A stretch of 64,000 bases of DNA from Streptomyces sp. SCL15-4 (lineage in GTDB: Bacteria; Actinomycetota; Actinomycetes; Streptomycetales; Streptomycetaceae). A model generated the notes under the pieces. It searched no databases and was not told where the DNA came from. It saw nothing but the letters and a program-made list of their open reading frames with translations. Each line of letters begins with the position of its first letter. Within the stretch, counting starts at the first letter, position 1. Shown here piece by piece: positions 37,173 to 45,692 of the stretch. The stretch covers positions 5,766,001 through 5,830,000 of the forward strand of contig NZ_JAOBTQ010000001.1 in assembly GCF_033366695.1 (NCBI RefSeq), read 5' to 3'. The position numbers were made by a program, and so were the translations under genes.

Positions 37173-38174
37173 TCAGTCCTTGTCGTTCTCGTCGTTGAGA
37201 GGGGAGGACGCTTCGACGGGGAAGCGGTGGAGCGTCCCGGGCAGCCGGGACCCGAGCGGCGCCATGTCGCCGTCCGCGCCGTGCCGGGCGAGCAGGTCCA
37301 GGGCGAGCCGGCCGCGCCGCACCCGCTCCCGGGCGGTGTCCAGGGTCACGTCCCGCAGGTGCCGGCCCCACGGGTAGATGCCGGGCGCCTTGGACAGGCC
37401 GAACTTCAGGTAGAGCGGCGCGCCGCGCCGGATCAGCTCGGCGACCTCGTACATCCGGATGTAGCCGCCGAGGTCGTCCGGGGCCTCGATGTACATGTCC
37501 ATCGGGGCGGCGGACACCCGGCGGATCTCGGTGAGGTGGTCCAGCGTCAGATCGCTGGGCACGTTGACGGAGTCGGCGCCGAGCCGCTCGTAGACGGCGT
37601 ACGAGGCGGGGTTGACCGGTCCGATGAGCGCGGAGACCTTCAGCGTGGTGTCGGCCGGGATGATCCCCGCGGTGCGGGCCCGGTGCAGGGTCCACAGCAC
37701 GCCTTCGTCGGCGACGAGCAGGCACTTGACGCCCAGTTCGGTGGCCCGGACGGCGTCCTCCACACAGCCGGCGACCGCGTCGTGGCCCCGGGCGCGCAGC
37801 CCGGCCCCCCGCGAGTCGGAGCGTACCGAGCCGCCGATGTCCCAGGTGCCGCGCGGGCCGGTGAACAGGCACAGTTCGATGTCGCGTTCACCGGTGGCCT
37901 CGACCATCTCGGTGATCTCGGCGTCGGTGAGCATCCACACGCCGCTGCCCTGGCTGATCCGGTGGATCGGCACGTCCAGGCGGGAGGCCTCCTTGAGGAC
38001 GACCGCCAGCGCTTCGGGACCCTCGCACGAGGGGATCTCGGTGCGCCAGCGACCGCCGCCCGGGAAGGTGTGGACGGAGGCGTCGGCGGGGTCGAGGGCG
38101 GGCGCGCCCAGGCCGAGTGCGGCGAGCACCTGCTCGCCGGGCCTGCGGGCTGCCGGGGCGGAAGCGTCGGTCAC
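37173..38174 (-). CDS. Uncharacterised protein, probable TIM barrel, first gene of the monosaccharide importer operon
   Basis: 333 aa, soluble, no signal peptide. Repeating strand-helix units ([81 protein letters not shown]) suggest a TIM barrel, distantly like U32-type proteins, but the U32 signature is not evident. I do not assign a reaction. The GTG at 38174 has AAGGAC 5 nt upstream. It is five bases from the binding-protein gene, so it belongs to the sugar operon and may act on the imported sugar or its derivative. An operator-like site lies 14-31 bp upstream. Confidence 0.78.
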   Translation of the reverse strand: MTDASAPAARRPGEQVLAALGLGAPALDPADASVHTFPGGGRWRTEIPSCEGPEALAVVLKEASRLDVPIHRISQGSGVWMLTDAEITEMVEATGERDIELCLFTGPRGTWDIGGSVRSDSRGAGLRARGHDAVAGCVEDAVRATELGVKCLLVADEGVLWTLHRARTAGIIPADTTLKVSALIGPVNPASYAVYERLGADSVNVPSDLTLDHLTEIRRVSAAPMDMYIEAPDDLGGYIRMYEVAELIRRGAPLYLKFGLSKAPGIYPWGRHLRDVTLDTARERVRRGRLALDLLARHGADGDMAPLGSRLPGTLHRFPVEASSPLNDENDKD

Positions 38175-38187
38175 AAGCTGTCCTTCG

Positions 38188-38205
38188 TGTTCGGTATGTC
38201 GGACG
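38188..38205 (-). promoter_or_regulatory. Candidate IclR-type operator upstream of the monosaccharide importer operon
   Basis: TGTTCGGTATGTCGGACG matches the TGTTCG-N6-CGAACA pattern with one half degraded (CGGAC). It lies 14-31 bp before the first gene of the operon on the minus strand, downstream of any likely promoter. No clear -35/-10 pair was found here. Confidence 0.5.
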
Positions 38206-38238
38206 AGGTTCGCGGCTCTGGGAAACGAAAACGTGGGT

Positions 38239-38283
38239 GTACGCCGGTCAGGGCGTCGTCAGGGAACACCCTGACCGGCGTAC
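38239..38283 (-). terminator. Rho-independent terminator of the dehydratase/dehydrogenase operon
   Basis: 15-bp arms (GTACGCCGGTCAGGG / CCCTGACCGGCGTAC, 15-nt loop) begin 3 bases after the dehydrogenase stop. On the minus strand they are followed by ACCCACGTTTTCGTTTCC, a T-rich tail. It separates this operon from the importer operon that starts at 38174. Confidence 0.88.
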
Positions 38284-38285
38284 GT

Positions 38286-39290
38286 TCAGGGGCGGAGCAG
38301 CACCTTGCCCACCGTGGGATCACCGGCCCCCACCAGCTCGATGGCGCGCGGGAACTCGGTCAGCGGCAGCTCGTGCGTGACCAGCGGCAGCGGGGTGAGC
38401 AGTCCGGCGCCGAACACCCGCACGGCGTGCGCCCAGGCGTCCGGCGGCGCCCCGAAGACGGTGTGCACCTCCAGCTGCCGCACGACGAGATCGGTCGGGT
38501 CGAGCCCGTCCGCGCCCGGCGCCGGGATCCCGGTGAGGACCAGGCGCCCGCCGCGCCGCAGCAGCGCGGCGGCGGTGCGGGCGGCGGACGCGGACCCGGC
38601 GGTCTCGATCACCACGTCGAAGCCGCCGGGCAGCTCGCCGTCCTTCAGCCGGAAGTCGCTCGCCCCGAACCGCCGGGCCAGTGCCTCCCGGTCGTCGCGG
38701 GTGCCCACCACCAGCAGCTCGGCCGGCGAGGTGGCCGCGAGGAACTGCACGGCGAACATCCCGAGGGTGCCGGTGCCGACCACCGCGACCCGCTCGCCCG
38801 GCAGGGCCCGGGCCTTCAGCGCGGCGGCGGCGATACAGGCGGCCGGCTCCAGCAGCGCGGCGGCGGTGAGGTCGGCGTCGTCCGGCAGGACGTGCAGCAA
38901 CCGGGCGGGCAGGGTGAGGGTGGCCGCCATGGCGCCCGGCCGGGTGAACCCGGTCTCCTCGTATCCGGCGGTGCAGAGCGTGGTCTCGCCGGCGTGGCAG
39001 CGGTCGCACACCTGGCAGTTGCGGAAGCCCTCGCCGACCACCTTGCGGCCGGCCAGCGAGCCGGGCACCCCGGGGCCCACCGCCGACACCGTCCCCGACC
39101 ACTCGTGCCCGGGCACCAGCGGGTACGTCACGTACCCCTCGGGCCGGTTGCCCTGGTACACCTCGCGGTCGCTGCCGCAGATGCCGACCGCGTGCACGGC
39201 CACCAGCGCCTCGCCGGGGCCGGGCTCGCGCGGCGTGTGGGCCTCGACCCGGTGTGCGCCGGGCGCCTCGACGAGGACCTGGGAAGTCAC
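38286..39290 (-). CDS. Zinc-dependent alcohol/polyol dehydrogenase (MDR family)
   Basis: 334 aa medium-chain dehydrogenase. Catalytic zinc site: Cys in VGICGSD, HE in PGHEWSG and Glu in LLEPAAC. Structural zinc site: four cysteines in NCQVCDRCHAGETTLC. The nucleotide fold reads VAVVGTGTLGMFAVQ. It probably oxidises a sugar or sugar alcohol with NAD(P). The GTG at 39290 overlaps the dehydratase stop by 4 bp (GTGA), so both are co-translated. With the enolase-superfamily dehydratase and the SMP-30 lactonase it could provide the first step of an oxidative pentose/galactose route. Substrate is inferred from context. Confidence 0.9.
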   Translation of the reverse strand: MTSQVLVEAPGAHRVEAHTPREPGPGEALVAVHAVGICGSDREVYQGNRPEGYVTYPLVPGHEWSGTVSAVGPGVPGSLAGRKVVGEGFRNCQVCDRCHAGETTLCTAGYEETGFTRPGAMAATLTLPARLLHVLPDDADLTAAALLEPAACIAAAALKARALPGERVAVVGTGTLGMFAVQFLAATSPAELLVVGTRDDREALARRFGASDFRLKDGELPGGFDVVIETAGSASAARTAAALLRRGGRLVLTGIPAPGADGLDPTDLVVRQLEVHTVFGAPPDAWAHAVRVFGAGLLTPLPLVTHELPLTEFPRAIELVGAGDPTVGKVLLRP

Positions 39291-40444
39291 TCGGTGCCCT
39301 TGGGGTTGCGCTTCTCCCAGCCCTCGGCCCACAGGTCGAAGTGGGCGCGCTGCTGCGGGAACTCGGCCGCCGCGTCGACGTCCAGCTCGACACCGAGACC
39401 GGGCGCGTCGGACAGGTGGAAGTAGCCGTCCACGACCTGCGGGGCGCCCTTGACCACCTTCTTGATCTCCGCGTCCGCGAAGTCGTTGAAGTGTTCGAGG
39501 ATCTTGAAGTTCGGAGAGGTGAAGCCGACCTGGAGGGAGGCGGCGGTGAGCACGGAACCGCCCACGTTGTGCGGGGCGACCAGCATGTAGTGGGTCTCGG
39601 CGGTGGCGGCCAGCTTGCGGGTCTCCCAGATGCCGCCGATGTGGCCGACGTCGGGCTGGATGATGTCCACGGCCTGGCTGTCGAACAGCTCGCGGAACTC
39701 GATGCGGTCGTGGATGCGCTCACCGGTGGCGACCGGGATGTCGACCTTGGCGGCGACCTTCTCCAGCGCCTTCAGGTTCTCCGGCGGCACCGGCTCCTCC
39801 AGCCAGGCCGGCTTGAACGGCGCCATCTCCTTCGCCAGCCGGACGGCGGTGGCGGGGGAGAAGCGGCCGTGCATCTCCAGCATCAGCTCGGCGTCCGGGC
39901 CGATGGCGTCCCGTACGGCCTCGATGAGCGAGACGGCGTACAGGGTCTCCTTGTGGTCCAGCTCGAAGTGGCCGGTGCCGAACGGGTCGATCTTCAGCGC
40001 CTTGTAGCCGCGCTCCACGACTCCCTGGGCGGCCTTGTGGTACGCCTCCGGCGTCCGCTCGGTCGTGTACCAGCCGTTGGCGTACGCCTTGACCTTGTCG
40101 GTGACCTTCCCGCCGAGCAGCTGCCACACCGGCACGCCCAGCGCCTTGCCCTTGATGTCCCAGCACGCCATCTCGACCACCGCGATGCCGGACATGACGA
40201 TCTCGCCGGCGCGGCCGTAGTCGCCGTACTTCATCCGGCGGACCAGGTCCTCGACGGCGAACGGGTCCGACCCGAGAATGTGGTTGGCCTCGGCCTCCCG
40301 CAGATAGCCGATCAGCGCGTCGGTGTGACCGAGCATCCGGGTCTCGCCGACTCCCGTGATCCCCTCGTCGGTGTGCACCTGGACGTAGGTCAGGTTGCGC
40401 CACGGCGTGCCGACCACGTGTGTGCTGATTCCGGTGATGCGCAC
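39287..40444 (-). CDS. Enolase-superfamily sugar-acid dehydratase (mandelate racemase/galactonate dehydratase type)
   Basis: 385 aa. An N-terminal capping domain (MRITGISTHVVGTPWRNLTY) and a barrel with the metal and acid/base residues of the mandelate-racemase group: KALKIDPFG (Lys motif), MLEMHGRFSP, LEEPVPPENL, IPVATGERI, DIIQPDVGHIGG and APHNVGGSV. Such enzymes remove water from aldonic acids such as galactonate or fuconate. It leads the two-gene operon with the zinc dehydrogenase, from a strong promoter with IclR-type operators. The exact substrate cannot be read; arabinonate or galactonate fits the neighbouring arabinan and galactan genes. Confidence 0.92.
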   Translation of the reverse strand: MRITGISTHVVGTPWRNLTYVQVHTDEGITGVGETRMLGHTDALIGYLREAEANHILGSDPFAVEDLVRRMKYGDYGRAGEIVMSGIAVVEMACWDIKGKALGVPVWQLLGGKVTDKVKAYANGWYTTERTPEAYHKAAQGVVERGYKALKIDPFGTGHFELDHKETLYAVSLIEAVRDAIGPDAELMLEMHGRFSPATAVRLAKEMAPFKPAWLEEPVPPENLKALEKVAAKVDIPVATGERIHDRIEFRELFDSQAVDIIQPDVGHIGGIWETRKLAATAETHYMLVAPHNVGGSVLTAASLQVGFTSPNFKILEHFNDFADAEIKKVVKGAPQVVDGYFHLSDAPGLGVELDVDAAAEFPQQRAHFDLWAEGWEKRNPKGTE

Positions 40445-40460
40445 GGCAGTTGCCCCTCAG

Positions 40461-40529
40461 CTGTTCGATATTTCGTCGCACGTTCGAAATGCTGGCGTGA
40501 CAGTAAGGACGGGGCGGCGGGGGTGTCAA
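40461..40529 (-). promoter_or_regulatory. Promoter and IclR-type operators of the dehydratase operon
   Basis: On the minus strand: -35 TTGACA (40529-40524), 18-bp spacer, -10 TACTGT (40505-40500). Downstream lie ATTTCGAACG (40490-40481) and GACGAAATATCGAACAG (40477-40461), overlapping TTCG/CGAA elements like those at 18.3 and 28.8 kb. An extra half-site TGTTCGA lies just upstream of the -35. Confidence 0.75.
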
Positions 40530-40645
40530 TGGGTCGAACAGGTAACGGTTTCGGCACGGCTTTCGAAAGTTGTTTCGCTCTCGCACGGAACCTTCACAGC
40601 CGAGCCTGGTACCCCGGCCCGCGCGGACTCTAGTCTTCCCGCGTC

Positions 40646-42079
40646 ATGGACTACTGCCACCCCTGCCGACGCCACCTGAACGGCGCCCTGGCCTGCCCCG
40701 GCTGCGGCACACCCGCCTCCGCCGCCCCGCCACGGGACGAGCCGGCCGGCGGGTCGGGGCCTTCGGGGGCCGCCGAGCGCGGCCAGGGAGTTGCCGAGGC
40801 CGGCTGGAACGGCCAGGATGCCGTCCGGGACGGCCGGGGGTTTGCCGTGGACGGCCGGGCTGAGGGGTCCTTCGGGGACGGACGGGCGTCTGCGGGGAGT
40901 GGCTGGGGTTCTGCCGGCGATGGCCGCACGCCCGCCGGTACTGCCGAGGGCGCCAATGGATGGGCTGCGGGCGACCGGGGCGGCTGGGGGTTTGCCGAGG
41001 GCAGCCATGCGCCCGCCGGGACTGGTGAGGGGTCCGCCGGGGACGGGTCGGCGTTCGCCGGGGACGGACGGGCGTCTGCGGGGAGTGGCTGGGGTTCTGC
41101 CGGTGATGGCCGCGCGCCCGCCGGTGCTGCCGAGGTTGCCTATGGATGGGCTGCGGGCGACCGGTACGGCCGGGAACCCGGGCGGGACGGCTGGGGAGTC
41201 GCCGAGGGCAGCCATGCGCCCGCCGGGGCTGGTGAGGGGTCCGTCGGGGACGGGCAGGCGTCTGCCGGCGATGGCCGTACGCCGGCTGGGGCCGGTCGGG
41301 GGCCCACCGGGGACGGGTCGGCGTTCGCCGGCGACGGGCAGGCGCCGGCCGGGAACCGGTACGTGTCTGACGAGGTCGGCCGCGTGTCCGCGCGCGGTGG
41401 CCATGGTCCCGCCGGGGCCGGCCGTGAACCTGCCGCAGCGTCCGGGGAGTTCGCCGACGACCACCTCGCGCCCGTCGGGGCCGGCGCCTCCGCCGGTGAG
41501 GGTGCCGGTGACGGGCGGGGCGCCGGGGGGAGCCGGCGGGAGCGTAAGGCGGTCGGGCATCGGCGGCGCCGGCGGCGGGTCGTCGTGGTCGTCGCCGGGT
41601 TCGTGCTCGCGGCCGGTGGGCTCAGCCTGGCGGAGCTGGGTGCCGACGCGCCCTTCTCGCCGTTCGCCGACGACCCCTCGGCCACGGCCGCCGAGACCGA
41701 GGAGACGGACGGCGGCGCCGGCTCCGCGGCGCCGGACCGTACGGCCGAACCGGTCGGCGCGACCTCCGCCGCCCTCCCGCCGGGCTCGGCCTCCGCCTCT
41801 CCGCACGCCTCGGCGTCGGGCTCCGCGTCCGCCTCGCCGTCCGCGCGGGACGAGGGCGACAAGGATTCCGCTTCCGCCTCGCCCCGCGAGTCCGGCGAAC
41901 CGGGACAGTCGGCCACCACGGGGGCCACGGATTCCGGTACGCCGGCGACGACCTCCGCCGCCCCGGCTCCCACCACGCCCTCGACCACCGCCTCCACCGC
42001 GGCCCCGACGACCTCCGCCCCCACCCCCCGGCCCTCGCCCGTGAAGACCTGCGACCGCTTCCTGTGGTGGTGCGCCTGA
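40646..42079 (+). CDS. SCO2400-family protein with zinc ribbon and internal repeats
   Basis: 477 aa. The N-terminus MDYCHPCRRHLNGALACPGCG has two CxxC pairs (Cys4, 7, 17, 20), a zinc ribbon. Residues about 40-300 are low-complexity Gly/Ala/Asp repeats (GDGRASAGSGWGSAGDGR type). A basic RRRRRR stretch precedes one membrane segment (VVVVVAGFVLAAGGLSL, about 310-330). The outside part is Ser/Ala/Thr/Pro-rich and ends KTCDRFLWWCA. The ends match the SCO2400 family of Streptomyces as I recall it; the long repeat insert looks expanded here. Function unknown. The layout (cytoplasmic zinc ribbon, one TM, extracellular tail) suggests a membrane-anchored sensor or scaffold. Confidence 0.85.
   Translation: MDYCHPCRRHLNGALACPGCGTPASAAPPRDEPAGGSGPSGAAERGQGVAEAGWNGQDAVRDGRGFAVDGRAEGSFGDGRASAGSGWGSAGDGRTPAGTAEGANGWAAGDRGGWGFAEGSHAPAGTGEGSAGDGSAFAGDGRASAGSGWGSAGDGRAPAGAAEVAYGWAAGDRYGREPGRDGWGVAEGSHAPAGAGEGSVGDGQASAGDGRTPAGAGRGPTGDGSAFAGDGQAPAGNRYVSDEVGRVSARGGHGPAGAGREPAAASGEFADDHLAPVGAGASAGEGAGDGRGAGGSRRERKAVGHRRRRRRVVVVVAGFVLAAGGLSLAELGADAPFSPFADDPSATAAETEETDGGAGSAAPDRTAEPVGATSAALPPGSASASPHASASGSASASPSARDEGDKDSASASPRESGEPGQSATTGATDSGTPATTSAAPAPTTPSTTASTAAPTTSAPTPRPSPVKTCDRFLWWCA
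40874..41266 (+). repeat. In-frame internal duplication of about 62 codons
   Basis: A block starting GGGGACGGACGGGCG at 40874 recurs at 41060 (186 bp apart) with about 90% identity. The second copy carries a 21-bp in-frame insertion before GCAGCCATGCGCCCGCCGGG (41001 versus 41208). A further partial, diverged copy follows near 41255. Confidence 0.85.
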
Positions 42080-42102
42080 GCACACCCGCGGCACGCGAAC
42101 GA

Positions 42103-42137
42103 GGCGGCCGCATCCCATGTCCGGGGATGCGGCCGCC
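42103..42137. terminator. Bidirectional terminator between SCO2400-family gene and ohr
   Basis: Perfect 14-bp arms GGCGGCCGCATCCC / GGGATGCGGCCGCC with a 7-nt loop, lying 23 bp after the plus-strand stop and 20 bp before the minus-strand stop. Confidence 0.88.
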
Positions 42138-42157
42138 GTCGTGGCCGGCGGTGCGGG

Positions 42158-42577
42158 TCAGGCCAGCGTCACGGTGATGTCGCCGCGCGTCGCCTTGGAG
42201 TACGGGCACACCTGGTGCGCCTTCTCCACCAGGCCCCGCGCGGTCGCCGCGTCGACGTTCGGGATGTTCGCGGAGATCTCCACGATGATCCCGAACCCGT
42301 CGGCGTTCTTGCCGATACCGACCTTGGCGGTGACCGTCGACCCGGAGATGTCGGCGCCCTCCTCCCGGGCGACGACCCCCAGCGCCCCCTGGAAGCAGGC
42401 GCTGTATCCCGCGGCGAACAGCTGCTCCGGGTTGGTGCCGGCGCCGCTGCCGCCCATCTCCTCGGGCGGGTTGACGACCACGTCGAGCTTGCCGTCGTCG
42501 GTGGCGACCCGCCCGTCGCGGCCGTTCTCGGCGGTGGCGACGGCGGTGTACAGGACGTCGGACTGCGTGATGGGCAT
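42158..42577 (-). CDS. ohr: Organic hydroperoxide resistance protein (OsmC/Ohr family)
   Basis: 139 aa, usual Ohr length. Redox cysteines in GYSACFQGAL (about residue 60) and QVCPYSKATRG (about 125), with NPEQLFAAGYSACF typical of Ohr. It is a thiol peroxidase that reduces organic hydroperoxides in the cytoplasm. The ATG at 42577 has GAGGAGG about 10 nt upstream. No OhrR gene is adjacent; the nearest MarR gene (43.8 kb) pairs with the oxidoreductase next to it. Confidence 0.93.
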   Translation of the reverse strand: MPITQSDVLYTAVATAENGRDGRVATDDGKLDVVVNPPEEMGGSGAGTNPEQLFAAGYSACFQGALGVVAREEGADISGSTVTAKVGIGKNADGFGIIVEISANIPNVDAATARGLVEKAHQVCPYSKATRGDITVTLA

Positions 42578-42672
42578 GCGGTTGTCTTCCTCCTCGGTCC
42601 GCGGCGACTCGCGCCCACGATCGCCGTCGGATTTTGGAAAGAAGTTACCGCATCGCGAAAAAACCGGAAAGG

Positions 42673-43707
42673 CTAGAGCTTGACGACCATCTTGCCGATG
42701 TTGTCGCCGCGCAGGACCCCGAGGAACGCCTCCAGGGTGTTCTCGACGCCCTCGACCACGGTCTCGCGGTACTTCAGCGCGCCCGAGGCCACCCACGGGC
42801 CGACCTCCTGGACGAACTGCGGCTGGAGGTCGTAGTGGTCGCCGACGAGGAAGCCCTCGATCCGGCCGCGGGTCTGGATCAGCCGGGCCAGGTTCTTCGG
42901 GCCGGGCGCGGGCTCGGTGTTGTTGTAGACCGAGATCATGCCGCAGACCGCGATCCGGCCGCCCTGGTTGAGCGACCCGATGGCCGCCTCCAGGTGGTCC
43001 CCGCCGACGTTGTCGAAGTAGACGTCGACGCCGTCGGGCGCCGCCTTGCGCAGCTGCTCGGCGACCGGACCGTTCTTGTAGTTGAACGCGGCGTCGAAGC
43101 CGTACTCGTCCACCAGCAGCTTGACCTTCTCGTCGGACCCGGCCGAGCCGATGACCCGGGAGGCGCCCTTGAGCCTGGCGATCTGGCCCACCTGGCTGCC
43201 CACGGCGCCGGCCGCGCCCGACACGAACACGCTGTCGCCCTCCTTGAAGGAGGCGGTGCGCAGCAGGCCGGCGTAGGCGGTCAGGCCGGTCATGCCGAGG
43301 ACGCCGAGGTACGCCGACAGCGGCACGCCCTCGGCGGCGGCGTCGACCTTGACGGCGGGCACGGCCGTCGGCCCGACCTTGACGGCGTTCTTCGCGTCCA
43401 CGACCGCGTACTCGCGCCAGCCGAAGAAGTGCAGCACGTGGTCGCCGGCCTCGATCCCCTCGGCCCGGGACTCGACCACCTCGCCGACCGCGCCGCCCTG
43501 CATGACCTTGCCCAGCTCGAACGGGGCGACGTACGACTTGGCCGCGCTCATCCGGCCGCGCATATACGGATCGACGGAGAGGTACTTGTTCCGCACCAGC
43601 ACCTGGCCCTCGCCCGGGGCCGGGACGGGCGACTCGACGAGCGCGAAGTCCTCGGGCTTCGGCCAGCCGACGGGACGGCTGAGAAGGTGCCACTCGCGGT
43701 TGATCAT
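42673..43707 (-). CDS. NADP-dependent oxidoreductase (MDR, leukotriene B4 12-hydroxydehydrogenase/CurA-like)
   Basis: 344 aa, zinc-free medium-chain reductase. SVDPYMRGRM near the N-terminus, the NADP-binding AAGAVGSQVGQIARLKG, FDNVGGDHLEAAI and GRIAVCGMISVYNNT are class-typical. It reduces alpha,beta-unsaturated ketones or aldehydes. It is divergent from a MarR regulator across a 91-bp gap, the usual arrangement of a repressor and its detoxification target. The ATG at 43707 has an AAGG site. Confidence 0.93.
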   Translation of the reverse strand: MINREWHLLSRPVGWPKPEDFALVESPVPAPGEGQVLVRNKYLSVDPYMRGRMSAAKSYVAPFELGKVMQGGAVGEVVESRAEGIEAGDHVLHFFGWREYAVVDAKNAVKVGPTAVPAVKVDAAAEGVPLSAYLGVLGMTGLTAYAGLLRTASFKEGDSVFVSGAAGAVGSQVGQIARLKGASRVIGSAGSDEKVKLLVDEYGFDAAFNYKNGPVAEQLRKAAPDGVDVYFDNVGGDHLEAAIGSLNQGGRIAVCGMISVYNNTEPAPGPKNLARLIQTRGRIEGFLVGDHYDLQPQFVQEVGPWVASGALKYRETVVEGVENTLEAFLGVLRGDNIGKMVVKL

Positions 43708-43798
43708 GTCAGAGCCTTTCAGGGTGGTACTTCACTATCTGAAACAACCATGCGCCTTAATATTTCATGGTGTCAAGTAACCGGGTATCCTGGTCGGC

Positions 43799-44236
43799 AT
43801 GTCCACCCCATCGAACGCCCGCCGCCCCGACCCCCTGACCATGGAGGTCGTCGAGCTGATCGGTGAGGTCGTGGCCCGCTTCTACGCGGACTACGAGGAG
43901 GCGGCGGGCGCGCACACCCTGACCGGCCCGCAGGCCAGGCTGCTCAGCCTGCTCTCCCTGGAGCCGCTGCCCATGCGCAAACTGGCCCAGAAGCTCAAGT
44001 GCGAGCCGTCGAACGTGACCGGGATCGTGGACCGGCTGGAGTCCCGGGGCCTGGTGGAGCGCCGCCCCGACCCGGCCGACCGCCGGGTGAAGGTGGCCGC
44101 CGCCACCGAGCGGGGCCGCGAGGTGGCCCGGGACCTGCGCGAGGGCCTGCGCTTCGCCCGCGAACCCCTCGCCGGCCTGTCCGAACAGGAGCGCCGCTCC
44201 CTGCGCGACCTGCTGCGCCGCATGCTCGGCGGCTGA
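43799..44236 (+). CDS. MarR family transcriptional regulator
   Basis: 145 aa winged helix. LTGPQARLLSLLSLEPLPMRKLAQKL, CEPSNVTGIVDRLESRGLV and RRPDPADRRVKVAAATERG cover the recognition helix and wing. It probably controls the divergent oxidoreductase and itself in response to an electrophile or phenolic. The AT-rich gap (TTAATATTTCATGG) contains the divergent promoters. No Shine-Dalgarno site precedes the ATG at 43799, consistent with a leaderless transcript. Confidence 0.92.
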   Translation: MSTPSNARRPDPLTMEVVELIGEVVARFYADYEEAAGAHTLTGPQARLLSLLSLEPLPMRKLAQKLKCEPSNVTGIVDRLESRGLVERRPDPADRRVKVAAATERGREVARDLREGLRFAREPLAGLSEQERRSLRDLLRRMLGG

Positions 44237-44274
44237 GCCCCGCACCCTCCCGCGGAGCCAGTAAAGTCCTCCGC

Positions 44275-45081
44275 ATGCGCGATCTCGGGGTGGGTTTCGG
44301 TTATCTGCTGAAGGGCCAGCGGTGGGTGACCCGGCACGGGCGCCGGTACGGCTTCGGCCTGCTGCCCGGGCTGATCACACTGGTGCTGTACGCCGCCGCG
44401 CTGGTCGCGCTGGCCCTGTGGGGCGACGACGCCGTCGGCTGGGCCACCCCGTTCGCCGACGACTGGTCCAGCCCCTGGCAGGGCCTGTTCCGCGGCTTCC
44501 TGACGGCCGTCCTGTTCGCGCTCGGCCTGCTGCTGGCCGTGCTCACCTTCACGGCCGTCACCCTGCTGGTCGGCCAGCCCTTCTACGAGTCCCTCTCCGA
44601 GCAGGTCGACGCCGACGTCTCGCCCGACGGCACCGCTCCCGAGTCCGGCCTGCCGCTCTGGCGCGAGCTGTGGATATCGGCGCGGGACAGCCTGCGCGTC
44701 CTGGTCCGGGCCGGGCTGTGGGGCGTGCTGCTCTTCGCGCTCGGGTTCCTGCCGTTCGTCGGGCAGACCGTCGTCCCCGTGATCGGCTTCTTCGTCACCG
44801 GCTTCTTCCTCACCGAGGAACTCGCCGCCGTCGCACTCCAGCGCCGGGACGTCGACCTGCGCGCCCGGCTCGCCCTGCTGCGCTCCCGCAAGACGCTGGT
44901 CTGGGGCTTCGGCACGCCCCTGGGCCTGGCCTTCCTGGTTCCGTTCGTCGCGGTGTTCCTGATGCCGGGCGCGGTCGCGGGCGCCACGCTCCTCGCCCGT
45001 GACCTGCTCGGCGAGGAGAACGCCGGCGACGGCTCCGCCGCCCCGGGCGGGCGGCCCGAAACGGAGGACGTGACCTCGTGA
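44275..45081 (+). CDS. EI24 domain membrane protein
   Basis: 268 aa with four to five hydrophobic segments (LLPGLITLVLYAAALVALAL, FLTAVLFALGLLLAVLTFTAVTLL, LWGVLLFALGFLPFVG, VIGFFVTGFFLTEELAA, LAFLVPFVAVFLMPGAVAGA). VGQPFYESLSEQVD is the CysZ/EI24 family motif. Members are thought to be transporters or membrane organisers; CysZ moves sulfate. The specific substrate here is unknown. The stop overlaps the LysE gene start by 4 bp (GTGA). The ATG at 44275 has only a weak ribosome site. Confidence 0.88.
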   Translation: MRDLGVGFGYLLKGQRWVTRHGRRYGFGLLPGLITLVLYAAALVALALWGDDAVGWATPFADDWSSPWQGLFRGFLTAVLFALGLLLAVLTFTAVTLLVGQPFYESLSEQVDADVSPDGTAPESGLPLWRELWISARDSLRVLVRAGLWGVLLFALGFLPFVGQTVVPVIGFFVTGFFLTEELAAVALQRRDVDLRARLALLRSRKTLVWGFGTPLGLAFLVPFVAVFLMPGAVAGATLLARDLLGEENAGDGSAAPGGRPETEDVTS

Positions 45082-45692
45082 CCCAGCTGCTCGCCGTCGC
45101 CGTCATCACGGTCCTCGCCGTGATCGCCCCCGGCGCCGACTTCGCGATGATCGTGCGCAACAGCTATCTGCACGGCCGCCGCACCGGCCTGTTCGCCGCC
45201 GCGGGGGTGGCGGCCGGCGTACTGGTCCACGTCTCCTACACCCTGCTCGGCGTCGGCCTGCTGATCGCCTCGTCCACCGTGGTGTTCACGGCCGTCAAGC
45301 TGATCGGCGCGGCCTACCTGGTCTACGTCGGCGTCCGCACCTTCCGCGCCCGCGGCGACGTCGAGGTCGACCTCGGGAACAAGACGGAGCTGTCCCCGTT
45401 CGCCGCGCTGCGCACCGGCTTCCTCACCAACGTCCTCAACCCCAAGACGACCCTGTTCGTCGTCTCCACCTTCGCCCAGGTCCTCGGCCCCGGCACCCCG
45501 CTGTACCGGCAGGTCGGCTACGGCCTGTTCATGTCGCTGGCCCACCTGGTGTGGTTCGGCGTGGTCGCCGCGTTCTTCTCGCACTCCCGGATGCGCTCCG
45601 TGATGCTGCGCGGCCAGAAGATCCTCAACAAGGCGATCGGCTCCGTCCTGGCCGGCCTCGGCGTCAGCCTCGCCCTGACCCCCTCGCACTGA
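45078..45692 (+). CDS. LysE family amino-acid exporter
   Basis: 204 aa, six membrane segments, usual LysE/RhtB length. The first helix LLAVAVITVLAVIAPGADFAMIVRNS has the family PGAD motif. NVLNPKTTLFVVSTF at about 115-129 is the second signature. It exports an amino acid or related compound; substrate not predictable. The GTG at 45078 overlaps the EI24 stop, so it is co-translated with it. Confidence 0.92.
   Translation: MTQLLAVAVITVLAVIAPGADFAMIVRNSYLHGRRTGLFAAAGVAAGVLVHVSYTLLGVGLLIASSTVVFTAVKLIGAAYLVYVGVRTFRARGDVEVDLGNKTELSPFAALRTGFLTNVLNPKTTLFVVSTFAQVLGPGTPLYRQVGYGLFMSLAHLVWFGVVAAFFSHSRMRSVMLRGQKILNKAIGSVLAGLGVSLALTPSH

Noticed and set aside
36058..37872. N-terminal extension of the ChvE-type lipoprotein
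   Set aside because: The extension is a shadow of the TIM-barrel-like gene; the ATG at 37167 gives a lipoprotein signal.
42158..43693. 511-codon frame joining Ohr to the oxidoreductase region
   Set aside because: Only the last 139 residues are Ohr; the rest is another frame of the MDR oxidoreductase gene.
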